This document shows positions 16,870 to 25,066 of a stretch of DNA of 64,000 nt, in pieces. Every line of letters starts with the position of its first letter. Within the stretch, counting starts at the first letter, position 1. Under the pieces are notes generated by a model. It had not been told where the DNA came from and did no database searches. It saw nothing but the letters and a program-made list of their open reading frames with translations. Position numbers and translations under genes: made by a program. Source of the DNA: an uncultured Bulleidia sp. (lineage in GTDB: Bacteria > Bacillota_I > Bacilli_A > Erysipelotrichales > Erysipelotrichaceae); NCBI GenBank assembly GCA_934725105.1, contig CAKVBD010000009.1, positions 4,123-68,122 on the forward strand. The letters run 5' to 3'.

Positions 16870-17795
16870 TGCGTATTATTAAGATGGGAATTGATACAAA
16901 AAGAGTATATACGAATCCAATGTGTGCGTGTATTGGATATTTTGATGGTATGCATAAAGGACATCAGCAACTGATTCGTCATACGATTGCAATGTCTAAA
17001 AGACTACACTGTGAATCTGCATTGATTACATTTGATCCAGATCCATGGGTAACAATCAAACATATCAAAGATGTAAAGCACATCACTACAATGCGTGAAA
17101 GAATCAATCGTGCAGTAGAATATGGCATTCAGAATATTATTATTCTGCAGTTTACATCAGAATTTTCTCAATTATCTCCAGAAGACTTTGTTAATGAAAT
17201 CTTATCCAAGATTTCATTAAAGGGAATTGTGTGTGGGTTTGATTTTCATTATGGTGCAATGGGAAAAGGCAGTGCAGAAACATTAAAACAGACGGAAGGT
17301 CTTGAAGTAGATGTTGTAGAAGCCATTGAAGATGAAATGGGAAAGATTTCATCAACACGTATTTCTCAATGTATTGAAAGTGGAAATATTGAAGAAGCAA
17401 ATGCAATGCTTGGCTATCGTTTCCGCATCAGCGGAATCGTTGTACACGGAAGACATCAGGGACATGCCATTGGCTTTCCAACAGCGAATGTACAATATGA
17501 TTCTGAATATCTTCTTCCAAAAAGTGGTGTATATGCAGGATATGTCGTATTTGATAACAAGCGCTATGAAGCAATGATCAATCTTGGACATAATCCAACA
17601 TTCAACTATAGAAATGACATGTCTTTAGAGGCGCATATTTTAGATTTTAATCAAGAACTCTATGGCAGATACGTCGGCGTAGAGTTTGTTCGCTTTATTC
17701 GTGAAGAAAAAAGATTTAACTCCAAAGGAAATCTAATCATGCAGCTAGAACAGGATATTTTAAATACAAAAAAGATACTAAAAGAATATGAATGA
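16869..17795 (+). CDS. ribF: Bifunctional riboflavin kinase / FAD synthetase
   Basis: Converts riboflavin to FMN and then FAD. The 308-residue protein has the N-terminal nucleotidyltransferase domain (IGYFDGMHKGHQQ near residue 20, and the ISSTRI turn near 157) and the C-terminal riboflavin kinase domain (GHAIGFPTANVQ near residue 200, then MINLGHNPTF). The truB-ribF pair is a common bacterial arrangement. It overlaps truB by one base and the next gene by eight, so the run is translationally coupled. Confidence 0.95.
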   Translation: MRIIKMGIDTKRVYTNPMCACIGYFDGMHKGHQQLIRHTIAMSKRLHCESALITFDPDPWVTIKHIKDVKHITTMRERINRAVEYGIQNIIILQFTSEFSQLSPEDFVNEILSKISLKGIVCGFDFHYGAMGKGSAETLKQTEGLEVDVVEAIEDEMGKISSTRISQCIESGNIEEANAMLGYRFRISGIVVHGRHQGHAIGFPTANVQYDSEYLLPKSGVYAGYVVFDNKRYEAMINLGHNPTFNYRNDMSLEAHILDFNQELYGRYVGVEFVRFIREEKRFNSKGNLIMQLEQDILNTKKILKEYE

Positions 17796-19101
17796 ACAGT
17801 TTTTACTTCAAATGCAGCAGATACTCAAAGATGAGTATCCAGCATATTTAGAAAGCTTATCAAATCCACCAACAAGAGGATTTCGTATCAATCCTTTAAA
17901 AACAAACGAAAAAGATTTCTTTGAGAAAGTGAATGTTTCTCATACAAAAAGTCCATATGCAAAATATGGATACTATACGGATGATAAGAAATATGGCTCT
18001 ATGCCAGAATATGCTTCTGGTGCTTTTTACATGCAGGAAGCAAGTGCATCGAGTGCTGTAACTGTTATGGATCCAAAGGGTGGCGCAGTGATACTGGATA
18101 TGTGCGCTGCACCTGGTTCAAAGACAACAGAGATTCTTGAACTATTAGAAAATCAAGGATTGCTTGTATCAAATGAAATTGATAAGAAGCGCAGTCATAT
18201 CTTACTGGAAAATGTTGAAAGAAATGGTGCCAGCAATTGTATTGTTGTAAGCAATGATCCACTTCAGCTAGCAAAACAGTTTCCTGGCTTCTTTGATATG
18301 GTTTTATGTGATGCGCCATGCAGTGGAGAAGGCATGATGCGTAAAAATACAGAAGCAGTGGACCAATGGACACCACAGCTTGTAGAACATTGTGCTTCTG
18401 TTCAGAAAGAAGTTTTAGAAAGTGTATATACGTGTTTGAAAGAAGATGGCATTCTTCTATATTCAACATGCACTTTGAATTTAAAGGAAAATGAATATCA
18501 GATCAAACAGTTTTTAGAACGTCATCCAGACATGCAGATGATGGATACAAATGTAGATTTTGGAAGACGTGCCTTGCTGGAAGAACATGACATTCAAAAA
18601 GCCATTCGTATCTATCCAATGGATCAAGGAGAAGGTCACTTTATCGCAAAAATGAAAAAGTGTTCTAGTACTCCACCATGTTCCATCAAACAGCTGAAGT
18701 CAGATTTAATTCCAAAGGAATTACTGTCTTTACTGAAAGATACGATAGAAGAAGTGTATCCATATCTGTATTTTAAGAATAACAGGCTTTATGGTGGAAC
18801 ATATCCTTTTATTGATACTGGAAAATTACATTTATTAAGAAATCAGGTATATATTGGAGAAATGCTCAAGGGAAGATTTGAATTCTCTCATCATTTCTTT
18901 ATGTCTTCCTATTCTAAATTTAAAAACACTTATGAAATGAGTGATGAAGAAGTCAGAAGGTATATGCATGGTGAACAGATTTCAGCAAATGTTCAGAAAG
19001 GATGGGTAGCGATGTGCTATCATGGTTTTGTCGTTGGTGGTGCAAAAAGTGATGGACATGCATTAAAAAACAAATATCCAAAAGCTTTTCGTACAAGATA
19101 G
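17788..19101 (+). CDS. rsmF: RsmF-type rRNA m5C methyltransferase (NOL1/NOP2/Sun family)
   Basis: A 437-residue SAM-dependent RNA cytosine-5 methyltransferase. The catalytic core spans about residues 95-290: ILDMCAAPGSKTTEILELL (SAM binding), CDAPCSGEGMMRKN (the Cys that drives release) and YSTCTLNLKENE (the nucleophilic Cys in T-C-T). The C-terminal third carries the RsmF/YebU-type RNA-binding extension, ending in a GWVAMCYHGFVVGGAK motif. The likely target is 16S rRNA, but the exact base is not readable. It overlaps ribF by eight bases. Confidence 0.92.
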   Translation: MNEQFLLQMQQILKDEYPAYLESLSNPPTRGFRINPLKTNEKDFFEKVNVSHTKSPYAKYGYYTDDKKYGSMPEYASGAFYMQEASASSAVTVMDPKGGAVILDMCAAPGSKTTEILELLENQGLLVSNEIDKKRSHILLENVERNGASNCIVVSNDPLQLAKQFPGFFDMVLCDAPCSGEGMMRKNTEAVDQWTPQLVEHCASVQKEVLESVYTCLKEDGILLYSTCTLNLKENEYQIKQFLERHPDMQMMDTNVDFGRRALLEEHDIQKAIRIYPMDQGEGHFIAKMKKCSSTPPCSIKQLKSDLIPKELLSLLKDTIEEVYPYLYFKNNRLYGGTYPFIDTGKLHLLRNQVYIGEMLKGRFEFSHHFFMSSYSKFKNTYEMSDEEVRRYMHGEQISANVQKGWVAMCYHGFVVGGAKSDGHALKNKYPKAFRTR

Positions 19102-19107
19102 GTATAT

Positions 19108-20478
19108 ATGAACTTAGAATTATTTGATTTTATAGAAGATACACTTTCCTATTTTGAAAGGAAAAATCCTTCCTATGTGTATGCACAGGGAAGAATTCTT
19201 GAAACATATTCACAATTGTATCCTTCAGAAAATACAGCGGTGATTCATTTACATACACGCATTAAAAGTAAAGACAGTCTGAAGGAAAAAATGATACGCA
19301 ATCATTTCTATTTAGATTATAAAACTCCACAGGAAGCCATTGATAACCTGCATGATCTTGTTGGAATTACGGTTGAATGCCGATTTATTCGTAATGAACA
19401 TGAACTGTATCGTTCTTTGTTTTCTCATTTTGAAAGACAGAAGAGTGGATATGCGTTATGCAAAGAAAATGAGAATTTATTTCTTGATCTTTCTCAGCCG
19501 CAGCCACAGCTGCAAAGAAATGGATTCACGATTTATCGTTTAGATGGCTATTATCTGTTCAATGAAGAAAAAATCAACTATGAACTGCAGATCAAGTCAC
19601 TTGTTCATAACTTCTGGAGCAACATTGAACACGAAGTTGTCTATAAAAATCCTGACTTTGTCATGTATGATCAGTTCAATAAAGAAATGCTTGGTGCAAT
19701 TCGCGATAATCTAGATGTTGTAGATCGACAATTGGAAATCATGTATAAAGAAATCTCCAACCAGTCTCATCAGGCACAGATTGGTATGGATGAAAAAGGA
19801 TTCAAGACATTTGTTGCTAGAAGCATCAATGAACTTGTAAATCGAAAGATGAAAGATTCTTTAGGATTTGCGACAGACTTTAAGAAGTGTTCTGCAATTC
19901 TTGCACAGTATATTTATGTAAGAGACTTTGTGAATGGAGAACACAATCAGGTAACAATGATAGACTATATGGAATTGTTGAATTATCTGAATGATTCAGA
20001 AATTGATTTCAAGCAGAAAATTGAAATCAAGTGTACATTCACTCCACAAGATCCATTTGTTCGTAAAATGTCTGATTACTGGATCAACGAAATGAATCAC
20101 AATTTCCTGTGGCATATTTTCTTCTGCATGTTATTTATTATCCGACCAGGAAATAACGAAGAAGATTTTATGGATTTTATTGATGTGATACGTATTTTGA
20201 TCATCCAGCCTGGATGGTTTGCAGATTCATTTATGAAGATGAGCGTAGAAGAGGGCGATAAAGTTCGTGATATGCTGGAAGAAACATTAGCGAATGCTTT
20301 GATTGATGCAAATACAATTGAAATCGTACATGAAGATATGATGTATGAATGTATGCTTCGCTTCCGTAAAAAAGTGAATGCGTTGGATTTATTGTATGAT
20401 TCTTATGAAGAATTGATGGAAAATGAAGAATCCATCCGCTCATCTCTATATCACGATATTTATACAATCTTTCATTGA
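19108..20478 (+). CDS. Divergent RelA/SpoT-synthetase-fold protein with long C-terminal extension
   Basis: Residues about 40-190 follow the layout of small alarmone synthetases (RelQ/YjbM): R-I-K-S-K-D-S-L-K-E-K at 51-61, D83-L-V-G-I, then Y-E159-L-Q-I-K and F-W-S-N-I-E-H-E-V-V-Y-K at 169-180. Several usual catalytic or binding residues are changed. The Arg in D-x-x-G-I-R is Thr88, and the G-Y-R-S-x-H block reads G139-F-T-I-Y-R. So nucleotide pyrophosphokinase activity is doubtful. Residues 190-456 are an alpha-helical extension I do not recognise, making the protein about twice the size of a small synthetase. It follows rsmF by six bases. Confidence 0.7.
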   Translation: MNLELFDFIEDTLSYFERKNPSYVYAQGRILETYSQLYPSENTAVIHLHTRIKSKDSLKEKMIRNHFYLDYKTPQEAIDNLHDLVGITVECRFIRNEHELYRSLFSHFERQKSGYALCKENENLFLDLSQPQPQLQRNGFTIYRLDGYYLFNEEKINYELQIKSLVHNFWSNIEHEVVYKNPDFVMYDQFNKEMLGAIRDNLDVVDRQLEIMYKEISNQSHQAQIGMDEKGFKTFVARSINELVNRKMKDSLGFATDFKKCSAILAQYIYVRDFVNGEHNQVTMIDYMELLNYLNDSEIDFKQKIEIKCTFTPQDPFVRKMSDYWINEMNHNFLWHIFFCMLFIIRPGNNEEDFMDFIDVIRILIIQPGWFADSFMKMSVEEGDKVRDMLEETLANALIDANTIEIVHEDMMYECMLRFRKKVNALDLLYDSYEELMENEESIRSSLYHDIYTIFH

Positions 20479-20511
20479 AATCATGTATAATAACAAAGAA
20501 GAGGTAATCAT

Positions 20512-20838
20512 ATGGCACAAGATTATGTAGTATTAAATGAAACAGATGAAATGGGTGTTGTCGCAATGAACAAGGCAGTATTTAAGAGTATTGCGGAAAT
20601 CAGCATCAATGATATTGAAAATGCAGTGAGAATTCCAGAAACAACATTTACAAAACCATTATCTGTAAAGATTGAAGAAAACAAGCTTCATATCACAGCT
20701 TTTATTAAGCTGAAGTATGGTGCGAATGTAAAAGCAACATGCGAACTTGTACAAAACAAGATTTATGAAAATATTGAATTTATGACAGGTTTTAAAGCAG
20801 CAGATGTTACTGTAAATGTCGTAGATTTTGAAATTTAG
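20512..20838 (+). CDS. Asp23/Gls24-family envelope-stress-type protein
   Basis: A 108-residue protein with the Asp23 fold: IAEISINDIENAV near residues 24-36, then alternating strands LSVKIEENKLHITAFIKLKYG and a C-terminal TVNVVDFEI. Members are small cytoplasmic or membrane-associated proteins linked to cell-envelope stress; a precise role here is unknown. A TATAAT at 20485-20490 and GAAGAGG before the ATG suggest it has its own promoter. The infC promoter begins two bases after its stop. Confidence 0.85.
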   Translation: MAQDYVVLNETDEMGVVAMNKAVFKSIAEISINDIENAVRIPETTFTKPLSVKIEENKLHITAFIKLKYGANVKATCELVQNKIYENIEFMTGFKAADVTVNVVDFEI

Positions 20839-20840
20839 TA

Positions 20841-20869
20841 TTGACATATTTGAATACTTATAGTTTAAT
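20841..20869 (+). promoter_or_regulatory. Promoter of the infC-rpmI-rplT operon
   Basis: TTGACA (20841-20846), a 17-base spacer and TTTAAT (20864-20869), followed by a leader of about 140 bases. Confidence 0.85.
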
Positions 20870-20876
20870 ATTTGAG

Positions 20877-20996
20877 TAATTTAAAAAACGGAAAGAAGAA
20901 GCACATACTTCTCACCTGATGTTTATAAACTTGGGTAAGTGGCCGATAAGATCGTATAGAACTTTTAGGCAGGTGCGGCTTTAGTATCTGCTTTTT
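20877..20996 (+). promoter_or_regulatory. infC leader with attenuator hairpin (L20-leader-like)
   Basis: The leader contains the AAGAAGCACA...CTTCTCACC stretch seen in Bacillota infC leaders. It ends in a terminator, GCAGGT (20969-20974) paired with ATCTGC (20986-20991) and then TTTTT. CACCTG at 20913-20918 can instead pair with CAGGTG at 20970-20975, which would break the terminator. Two exclusive folds fit autogenous attenuation by ribosomal protein L20, which is known in Bacillus subtilis. Applying that mechanism here is inference. Confidence 0.75.
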
Positions 20997-21018
20997 AATA
21001 TTATGACAGGAGGTTTGC

Positions 21019-21567
21019 TTGGGAAAGGTTAAATTTAACAAAAACAGACACAAAGAGCCTACAGATATTGTAAATGAGGCTATCCGTGACAGAGAAGTGC
21101 TCGTCATTGGATCTGATGGAACTCAGCTAGGTGTCATGTCACGTCGTGATGCATTACAGAAAGCATATGACGAAGATCTCGATTTGTTGTGCGTTGCACC
21201 TAATGCACAACCACCAGTATGTAAGATCATTGATTATGGACGCTATCGTTTTGAACAGCAGAAGAAAGAACGAGAAGCTAAAAAGAATCAACAGACTGCA
21301 GAAATGAAATCCTTACGTGTATCACCAGTAATCGATCAGCATGACTTTGATACGAAGGTTAAACGTGCAAAGGAATGGTTAAGCGATGGACAGAAGGTGA
21401 AGATCGACATGCGTTTTAGAGGACGTATGATCACTCGCCAGGAAGTTGGTAAACAGGTATTGGATAAGTTCACTGAGCAAGTCTCGGATGTTGCAGACGT
21501 AACAAAGCCACCAATGTTGGAAGGCAATACGATGTCTGTTACATTCTCACCTAAGAAAGGAAAATAA
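21019..21567 (+). CDS. infC: Translation initiation factor IF-3
   Basis: A 182-residue factor that binds the 30S subunit and checks the initiator codon. The N-terminal domain (NEAIRDREVLVIGSDG, then GVMSRRDAL) and C-terminal domain (VSPVIDQHDFDTKVKRAKEWL, MRFRGRMITR) are both complete. It starts at a TTG, six bases after AGGAGG; rare start codons are typical of infC because the factor then limits its own translation. It is first of three genes behind an attenuated leader. Confidence 0.96.
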   Translation: MGKVKFNKNRHKEPTDIVNEAIRDREVLVIGSDGTQLGVMSRRDALQKAYDEDLDLLCVAPNAQPPVCKIIDYGRYRFEQQKKEREAKKNQQTAEMKSLRVSPVIDQHDFDTKVKRAKEWLSDGQKVKIDMRFRGRMITRQEVGKQVLDKFTEQVSDVADVTKPPMLEGNTMSVTFSPKKGK

Positions 21568-21579
21568 AAGGAGATTGTT

Positions 21580-21801
21580 ATGAAAGCAAAAGCTAGAAAG
21601 CCAAAGAAGATCAAAATGAAGACAAAAAAGACTTTCGCAAAACGTTCTAAGTTAACTGGAACAGGAAAGTTAAAGGTACAGCACAACTACGTATCACATT
21701 TCGCAGCAAATAAGACTCACAAGCAGAAGATGCATCTTGCTAAGTCTACTACTGCTCACAGCACAGATTTCAAGCGCGACAAGCAGCTTTTACAGGGTTA
21801 A
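21580..21801 (+). CDS. rpmI: 50S ribosomal protein L35
   Basis: A 73-residue, highly basic protein. The conserved core KMKTKKTFAKRSKLTGTGKLK begins near residue 12. The usual L35 is about 65 residues and starts near the internal MKTKK, but the ATG at 21580 has AAGGAG at ideal spacing while the internal one does not, so a short basic N-terminal extension is likely real. It lies between infC and rplT as in most bacteria. Confidence 0.94.
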   Translation: MKAKARKPKKIKMKTKKTFAKRSKLTGTGKLKVQHNYVSHFAANKTHKQKMHLAKSTTAHSTDFKRDKQLLQG

Positions 21802-21818
21802 TAGGAGGCTAAGAAGAG

Positions 21819-22175
21819 ATGAGAGTTAAAGGAAGTACACCTACACGTAACAGACGTAAGAAGGTTTTGAAACTCGCTAAGGGTTATTTTGGATCAAAAC
21901 ATCTTTTATACAGAACAGCCAATGAACAGGTAATGCGTTCTCTACGTTATTCCTACATTGGAAGAAAACAGACTAAGAGAGAAATGCGTAAGCTTTGGAT
22001 TGCTCGTATCAACGCAGCAGTTAGACAGTATGATCTATCATACTCCAAGTTCATGCATGGTTTAAAGCTTGCTAACATCAACGTTAACCGTAAGATGCTT
22101 TCTGAAATCGCTATTCATGATGAAAAGGGATTCAAGGATCTTGTTGACGCTGCTAAGGCTCAGTTAGAAAAGTAA
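21819..22175 (+). CDS. rplT: 50S ribosomal protein L20
   Basis: A 118-residue protein with the L20 pattern throughout: KGYFGSKHLLYRTANEQVMRSL, then RRKQ-like and LWIARINAA, and a C-terminal DEKGFKDLVDAA. It binds 23S rRNA early in 50S assembly and in Bacillota also represses this operon through the leader. An AGGAGG precedes the start by several bases. It is the last protein gene before tRNA-Glu. Confidence 0.97.
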   Translation: MRVKGSTPTRNRRKKVLKLAKGYFGSKHLLYRTANEQVMRSLRYSYIGRKQTKREMRKLWIARINAAVRQYDLSYSKFMHGLKLANINVNRKMLSEIAIHDEKGFKDLVDAAKAQLEK

Positions 22176-22181
22176 TTTAAT

Positions 22182-22203
22182 AGAATGAGGGAAACCTCAT
22201 TCT
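22182..22203 (+). terminator. Hairpin after rplT without a T run
   Basis: A perfect nine-base-pair stem AGAATGAGG / CCTCATTCT with a GAAA loop, seven bases before the tRNA. There is no T tract after it, so it may be a processing or mRNA 3'-end stabilising hairpin instead of a terminator, with the tRNA made on the same transcript. Confidence 0.5.
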
Positions 22204-22210
22204 AATCTAT

Positions 22211-22284
22211 GGTGCGTTGGTGAAGCGGCTTAACACATTGCCCTCTCAAGGCAACATTCACGGGTTCGAATCCCGTACGCATCA
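22211..22284 (+). tRNA. tRNA-Glu (anticodon CTC)
   Basis: A full cloverleaf. The acceptor GGTGCGT pairs with ACGCATC (one G-T), and the D arm GTG...CAC has a GG-containing loop. The anticodon stem TTGCC / GGCAA encloses CTCTCAA, giving anticodon CTC for GAG codons. The T arm is ACGGG-TTCGAAT-CCCGT and the discriminator base is A. CCA is not encoded. The D-arm and T-arm sequences match tRNA-Glu of Bacillota. A hairpin with a T run follows. Confidence 0.9.
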
Positions 22285-22290
22285 CTTTTG

Positions 22291-22314
22291 AAATGGTAGA
22301 AATACCATTTTTTT
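22291..22314 (+). terminator. Terminator after tRNA-Glu
   Basis: AAATGGTA-GAAA-TACCATTT followed by TTTT, seven bases after the tRNA. Confidence 0.85.
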
Positions 22315-22322
22315 GTTATAAT
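22314..22322 (+). promoter_or_regulatory. Extended -10 promoter for the first FemX gene
   Basis: TGT-TATAAT immediately after the tRNA terminator. The predicted start is near 22329, followed by a short leader with GAGGA before the ATG at 22344. Confidence 0.55.
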
Positions 22323-22343
22323 TTTTATTACGAGGAAAATTCT

Positions 22344-23588
22344 ATGACTTATACTTTTCATCTAGATACAGATCCATTGCAGATGGACGATTTTGTAGAA
22401 AATCATGAACAAAACAGCTTATACCAATGTTCCAGATGGGCAAAAGTAAAAAACAACTGGGAACATTTTTTTACTTCATGTAGAGAAGAAGATAAAATTG
22501 TTGCGACTGCTTTAGTCTTAAAAAGAAAAATGCCATTTGGCAAATGCTTATTTTATATTCCACGCGGACCAGTCATGGATTATCACAATCCAGAACTTGT
22601 TTCTTTTTTTCTGAATCATCTTGTTGCACTTGCAAAACAACATCATGCGATTGCATTGCGTTTTGATCCAAATGTGTTTTCAAGAAAATATGCATATAAA
22701 GAAAAAGATCAGGATCATCCAATGGAAAATGAAGATGTTGTGGCCTTATTAAAACAGAATCATGCACATCATTCTGGATATACAATTAACATTGAAGAAA
22801 CAACACAGCCACGTTTCAATGCTTCTATGACACCACAGGAGTATATGAAACGTATTGATAAGAAAGTTCGTCAATCGATTGCAACTTCTGAAAAGAAAGG
22901 TGCTCAATTTTATGAAGGACATCAATACATCCATGAATTTGCACAGGCAATGAAATATACGGAACAAAGAAAAGGCGTAGCTTTAAGAAATGAAGAATAC
23001 TTTAAAAGGATGGCTGATGTCTACGGTGATCAATGTATTATCATGGTCGCAAAACTGAATTTTCCTAGACAGATTGCTTATTTGAATGAAACACTGCAAA
23101 AAGCACAACATGATTTAGAAGCGACACCATATGAAAAACAAAAGAAGCAATTTCAAAAGACAATTGATAATGCAACAAATGAATTATCCAAATTGAAAGA
23201 AGAATATAAAAAAGAAGGAAGGGATGAAATCATTCTTTCTGGCAAACTTGCAATCTTCAATAAGAATCGTATGGAATTTGTATATGCTGGCAACAACGCA
23301 GAATATTTAAGAATGCGTACGATTTATGCATTATATGGAAAATATTTTGACATAGCTGAAGAAAAGAATATCCCATATGTTTCGATGGGTGGAATTGAAG
23401 GAACGCTGGATGATGGCCTAACAAAATTTAAATCTAGCTGGTGCATGGATGTAGAAGAATATATTGGTGAATTCAATATTGTATTAGATCAAGTTGTTTA
23501 TACATTATTTGATAAAGTATATCCATGGGTATTAAAACAAAGTGCAAGATTAAGAACAGGGAAAGAAAGAGTCACAGTAAGACAGTGA
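22344..23588 (+). CDS. FemABX-family aminoacyltransferase 1
   Basis: A 414-residue member of the FemX/MurM family, which transfers amino acids from aminoacyl-tRNA to the lysine or other side chain of lipid-linked peptidoglycan precursors. It has two GNAT-like domains: an N-terminal SLYQCSRWAKVKNNW and IPRGPVMDY half, and a C-terminal GGIEGTLDDGLTKFK and EEYIGEFNIVLD half. A lysine/glutamate-rich coiled-coil arm (about residues 225-300) interrupts the second domain, as in tRNA-binding FemA. Start ATG 22344 follows GAGGA. It closely resembles the next gene, so they are tandem duplicates. Confidence 0.92.
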   Translation: MTYTFHLDTDPLQMDDFVENHEQNSLYQCSRWAKVKNNWEHFFTSCREEDKIVATALVLKRKMPFGKCLFYIPRGPVMDYHNPELVSFFLNHLVALAKQHHAIALRFDPNVFSRKYAYKEKDQDHPMENEDVVALLKQNHAHHSGYTINIEETTQPRFNASMTPQEYMKRIDKKVRQSIATSEKKGAQFYEGHQYIHEFAQAMKYTEQRKGVALRNEEYFKRMADVYGDQCIIMVAKLNFPRQIAYLNETLQKAQHDLEATPYEKQKKQFQKTIDNATNELSKLKEEYKKEGRDEIILSGKLAIFNKNRMEFVYAGNNAEYLRMRTIYALYGKYFDIAEEKNIPYVSMGGIEGTLDDGLTKFKSSWCMDVEEYIGEFNIVLDQVVYTLFDKVYPWVLKQSARLRTGKERVTVRQ

Positions 23589-23606
23589 GTACTGCTGTGA
23601 TTTTTT
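23572..23606 (+). terminator. Terminator after FemX gene 1
   Basis: The stem TCACAG...CAGT / ACTG-CTGTGA followed by TTTTTT; it includes the stop codon region. Confidence 0.8.
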
Positions 23607-23712
23607 ATACTTAAAACAGAGCAATCTTCTAAAATGTACTTTGCTAACTGTTTGGTGAAAAAAAGCTATAACAGTATCCACTACAAATGAAAGAATGTTT
23701 GTAATACTTTTC

Positions 23713-23746
23713 TGAAAGAAGCATAAATCTGAAAGCGCTTCTTTCA
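23713..23746. repeat. Perfect 10-bp inverted repeat upstream of FemX gene 2
   Basis: TGAAAGAAGC and GCTTCTTTCA are separated by 14 bases. Neither strand has a T run after the stem, so it is not a classical terminator. It lies about 50 bases upstream of a TATAAT (23799-23804) and could be a regulator site or RNA structure. The rest of the 23607-23835 gap holds no gene I can support. Confidence 0.6.
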
Positions 23747-23835
23747 AAAAAAGTAAATAATTTATTAAATTTTAATATTTTGTTTTCTTTCAAAGGACTA
23801 TAATATTCCGCGCACAAAATGAAAGAAGGCAGAAT

Positions 23836-25065
23836 ATGAATTATCAATTCCATCTATCAACAGATGTATCACAATTTAATACATTTGTCATCCATAGTGA
23901 TCAGAATAATCTATTTCAGTGTACACCATGGGCAGATGTTAAAAATAACTGGGAGCATTTATATGCTTCTGTAACAAAGGAAGATAAAATCGTAGCTACC
24001 GCAATGGTATTGATTCGTCATTTGCCAATGCATAAAACACTATTCTATGTTCCTCGTGGTCCAATTATGGATTATGACAATCATGAACTTGTATCATTTA
24101 TGCTTGATCAATTAAAGAAAGAAGCAAAGAAACGTCATGCAATCGTATTACGTTTTGATCCTGCAGTTCTTTCTTGCAAATATGCATATAAAGATCGTAA
24201 TGAACAACATGAGTTTCATCATCAGGATGTCATTGATTATTTGAAATCGATAGGATGCAGACATAAAGGTTTTACAGTCAATATCAGTGAAGCAACGCAG
24301 CCTCGCTTTAATGCAGAAATGGACGTTATGCCTGATTATAGAGAACATCTAGAACACAAGACAGCGAAATGTATTCGTGCTGCAGAACACAAAGGCATTG
24401 AAGTATATGAAGGAAAAGAATATATTCATGACTTTGCAAAAGCAATGCATTATACAGAAGTGCGTAAACAGATTGCATTAAGAAATGAAGATTACTTTAA
24501 AAATCTGATGGATGTATATGGAGATCATGCAATCTGCATGGTCACAAAGCTAAACTTCAAAAAACAGTTAAAGAAGCTAGAAGAATCTATTCAGGATATT
24601 CAGACACAACTGTCATCAGAAACAATCAAAAAGAAACAGAAGAATCTGTTGCTTCAACAATTGAAAAATGATGAATCTGAATATGATAAATTAAAGAAAG
24701 ACTATGAAAGAGAAGGTAAAGATGAAGTAATTACCTGTGGTATTTTAGCAGTCTATAATGAATCTTTAATGGAACTATTCTATATGGGTAACAATCCTGA
24801 TTATTTAAGAATGTATTCTAGCTACCTGTTATATGCGAAATGTCTGGATCGTTGTGTTGATTTGGGCATTGAACATTGCAGTTTTGGTGGAATTGAAGGA
24901 ACTTTGGACGATGGCTTAACATTGTTTAAATCTAACTGGATCATGAATGTAGAAGAGTATATTGGAGAATTTAATATTGTATTGGATCCATTCATGTATA
25001 AGATGTTTGATGAAATTTATCCAAAAGTACAATCACTCAGTGCTAAAATAAGAGGCAGGAGTTAA
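23836..25065 (+). CDS. FemABX-family aminoacyltransferase 2
   Basis: A 409-residue paralogue of the upstream gene, with matching blocks NLFQCTPWADVKNNWEHL, VPRGPIMDYDNHELVSF and FGGIEGTLDDGLTLFKS in the same order, and a coiled-coil arm near residues 235-300. The start follows GAAGG. It lies behind its own TATAAT and an inverted repeat, and the next Fem gene begins one base after its stop, so genes 2 and 3 are coupled. The amino acid added cannot be read from sequence. Confidence 0.92.
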   Translation: MNYQFHLSTDVSQFNTFVIHSDQNNLFQCTPWADVKNNWEHLYASVTKEDKIVATAMVLIRHLPMHKTLFYVPRGPIMDYDNHELVSFMLDQLKKEAKKRHAIVLRFDPAVLSCKYAYKDRNEQHEFHHQDVIDYLKSIGCRHKGFTVNISEATQPRFNAEMDVMPDYREHLEHKTAKCIRAAEHKGIEVYEGKEYIHDFAKAMHYTEVRKQIALRNEDYFKNLMDVYGDHAICMVTKLNFKKQLKKLEESIQDIQTQLSSETIKKKQKNLLLQQLKNDESEYDKLKKDYEREGKDEVITCGILAVYNESLMELFYMGNNPDYLRMYSSYLLYAKCLDRCVDLGIEHCSFGGIEGTLDDGLTLFKSNWIMNVEEYIGEFNIVLDPFMYKMFDEIYPKVQSLSAKIRGRS

Positions 25066-25066
25066 T

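Noticed and set aside
22182..22203. A strong terminator before tRNA-Glu
   Set aside because: The stem is perfect but there is no T tract, so I list it as a hairpin with low confidence as a terminator.
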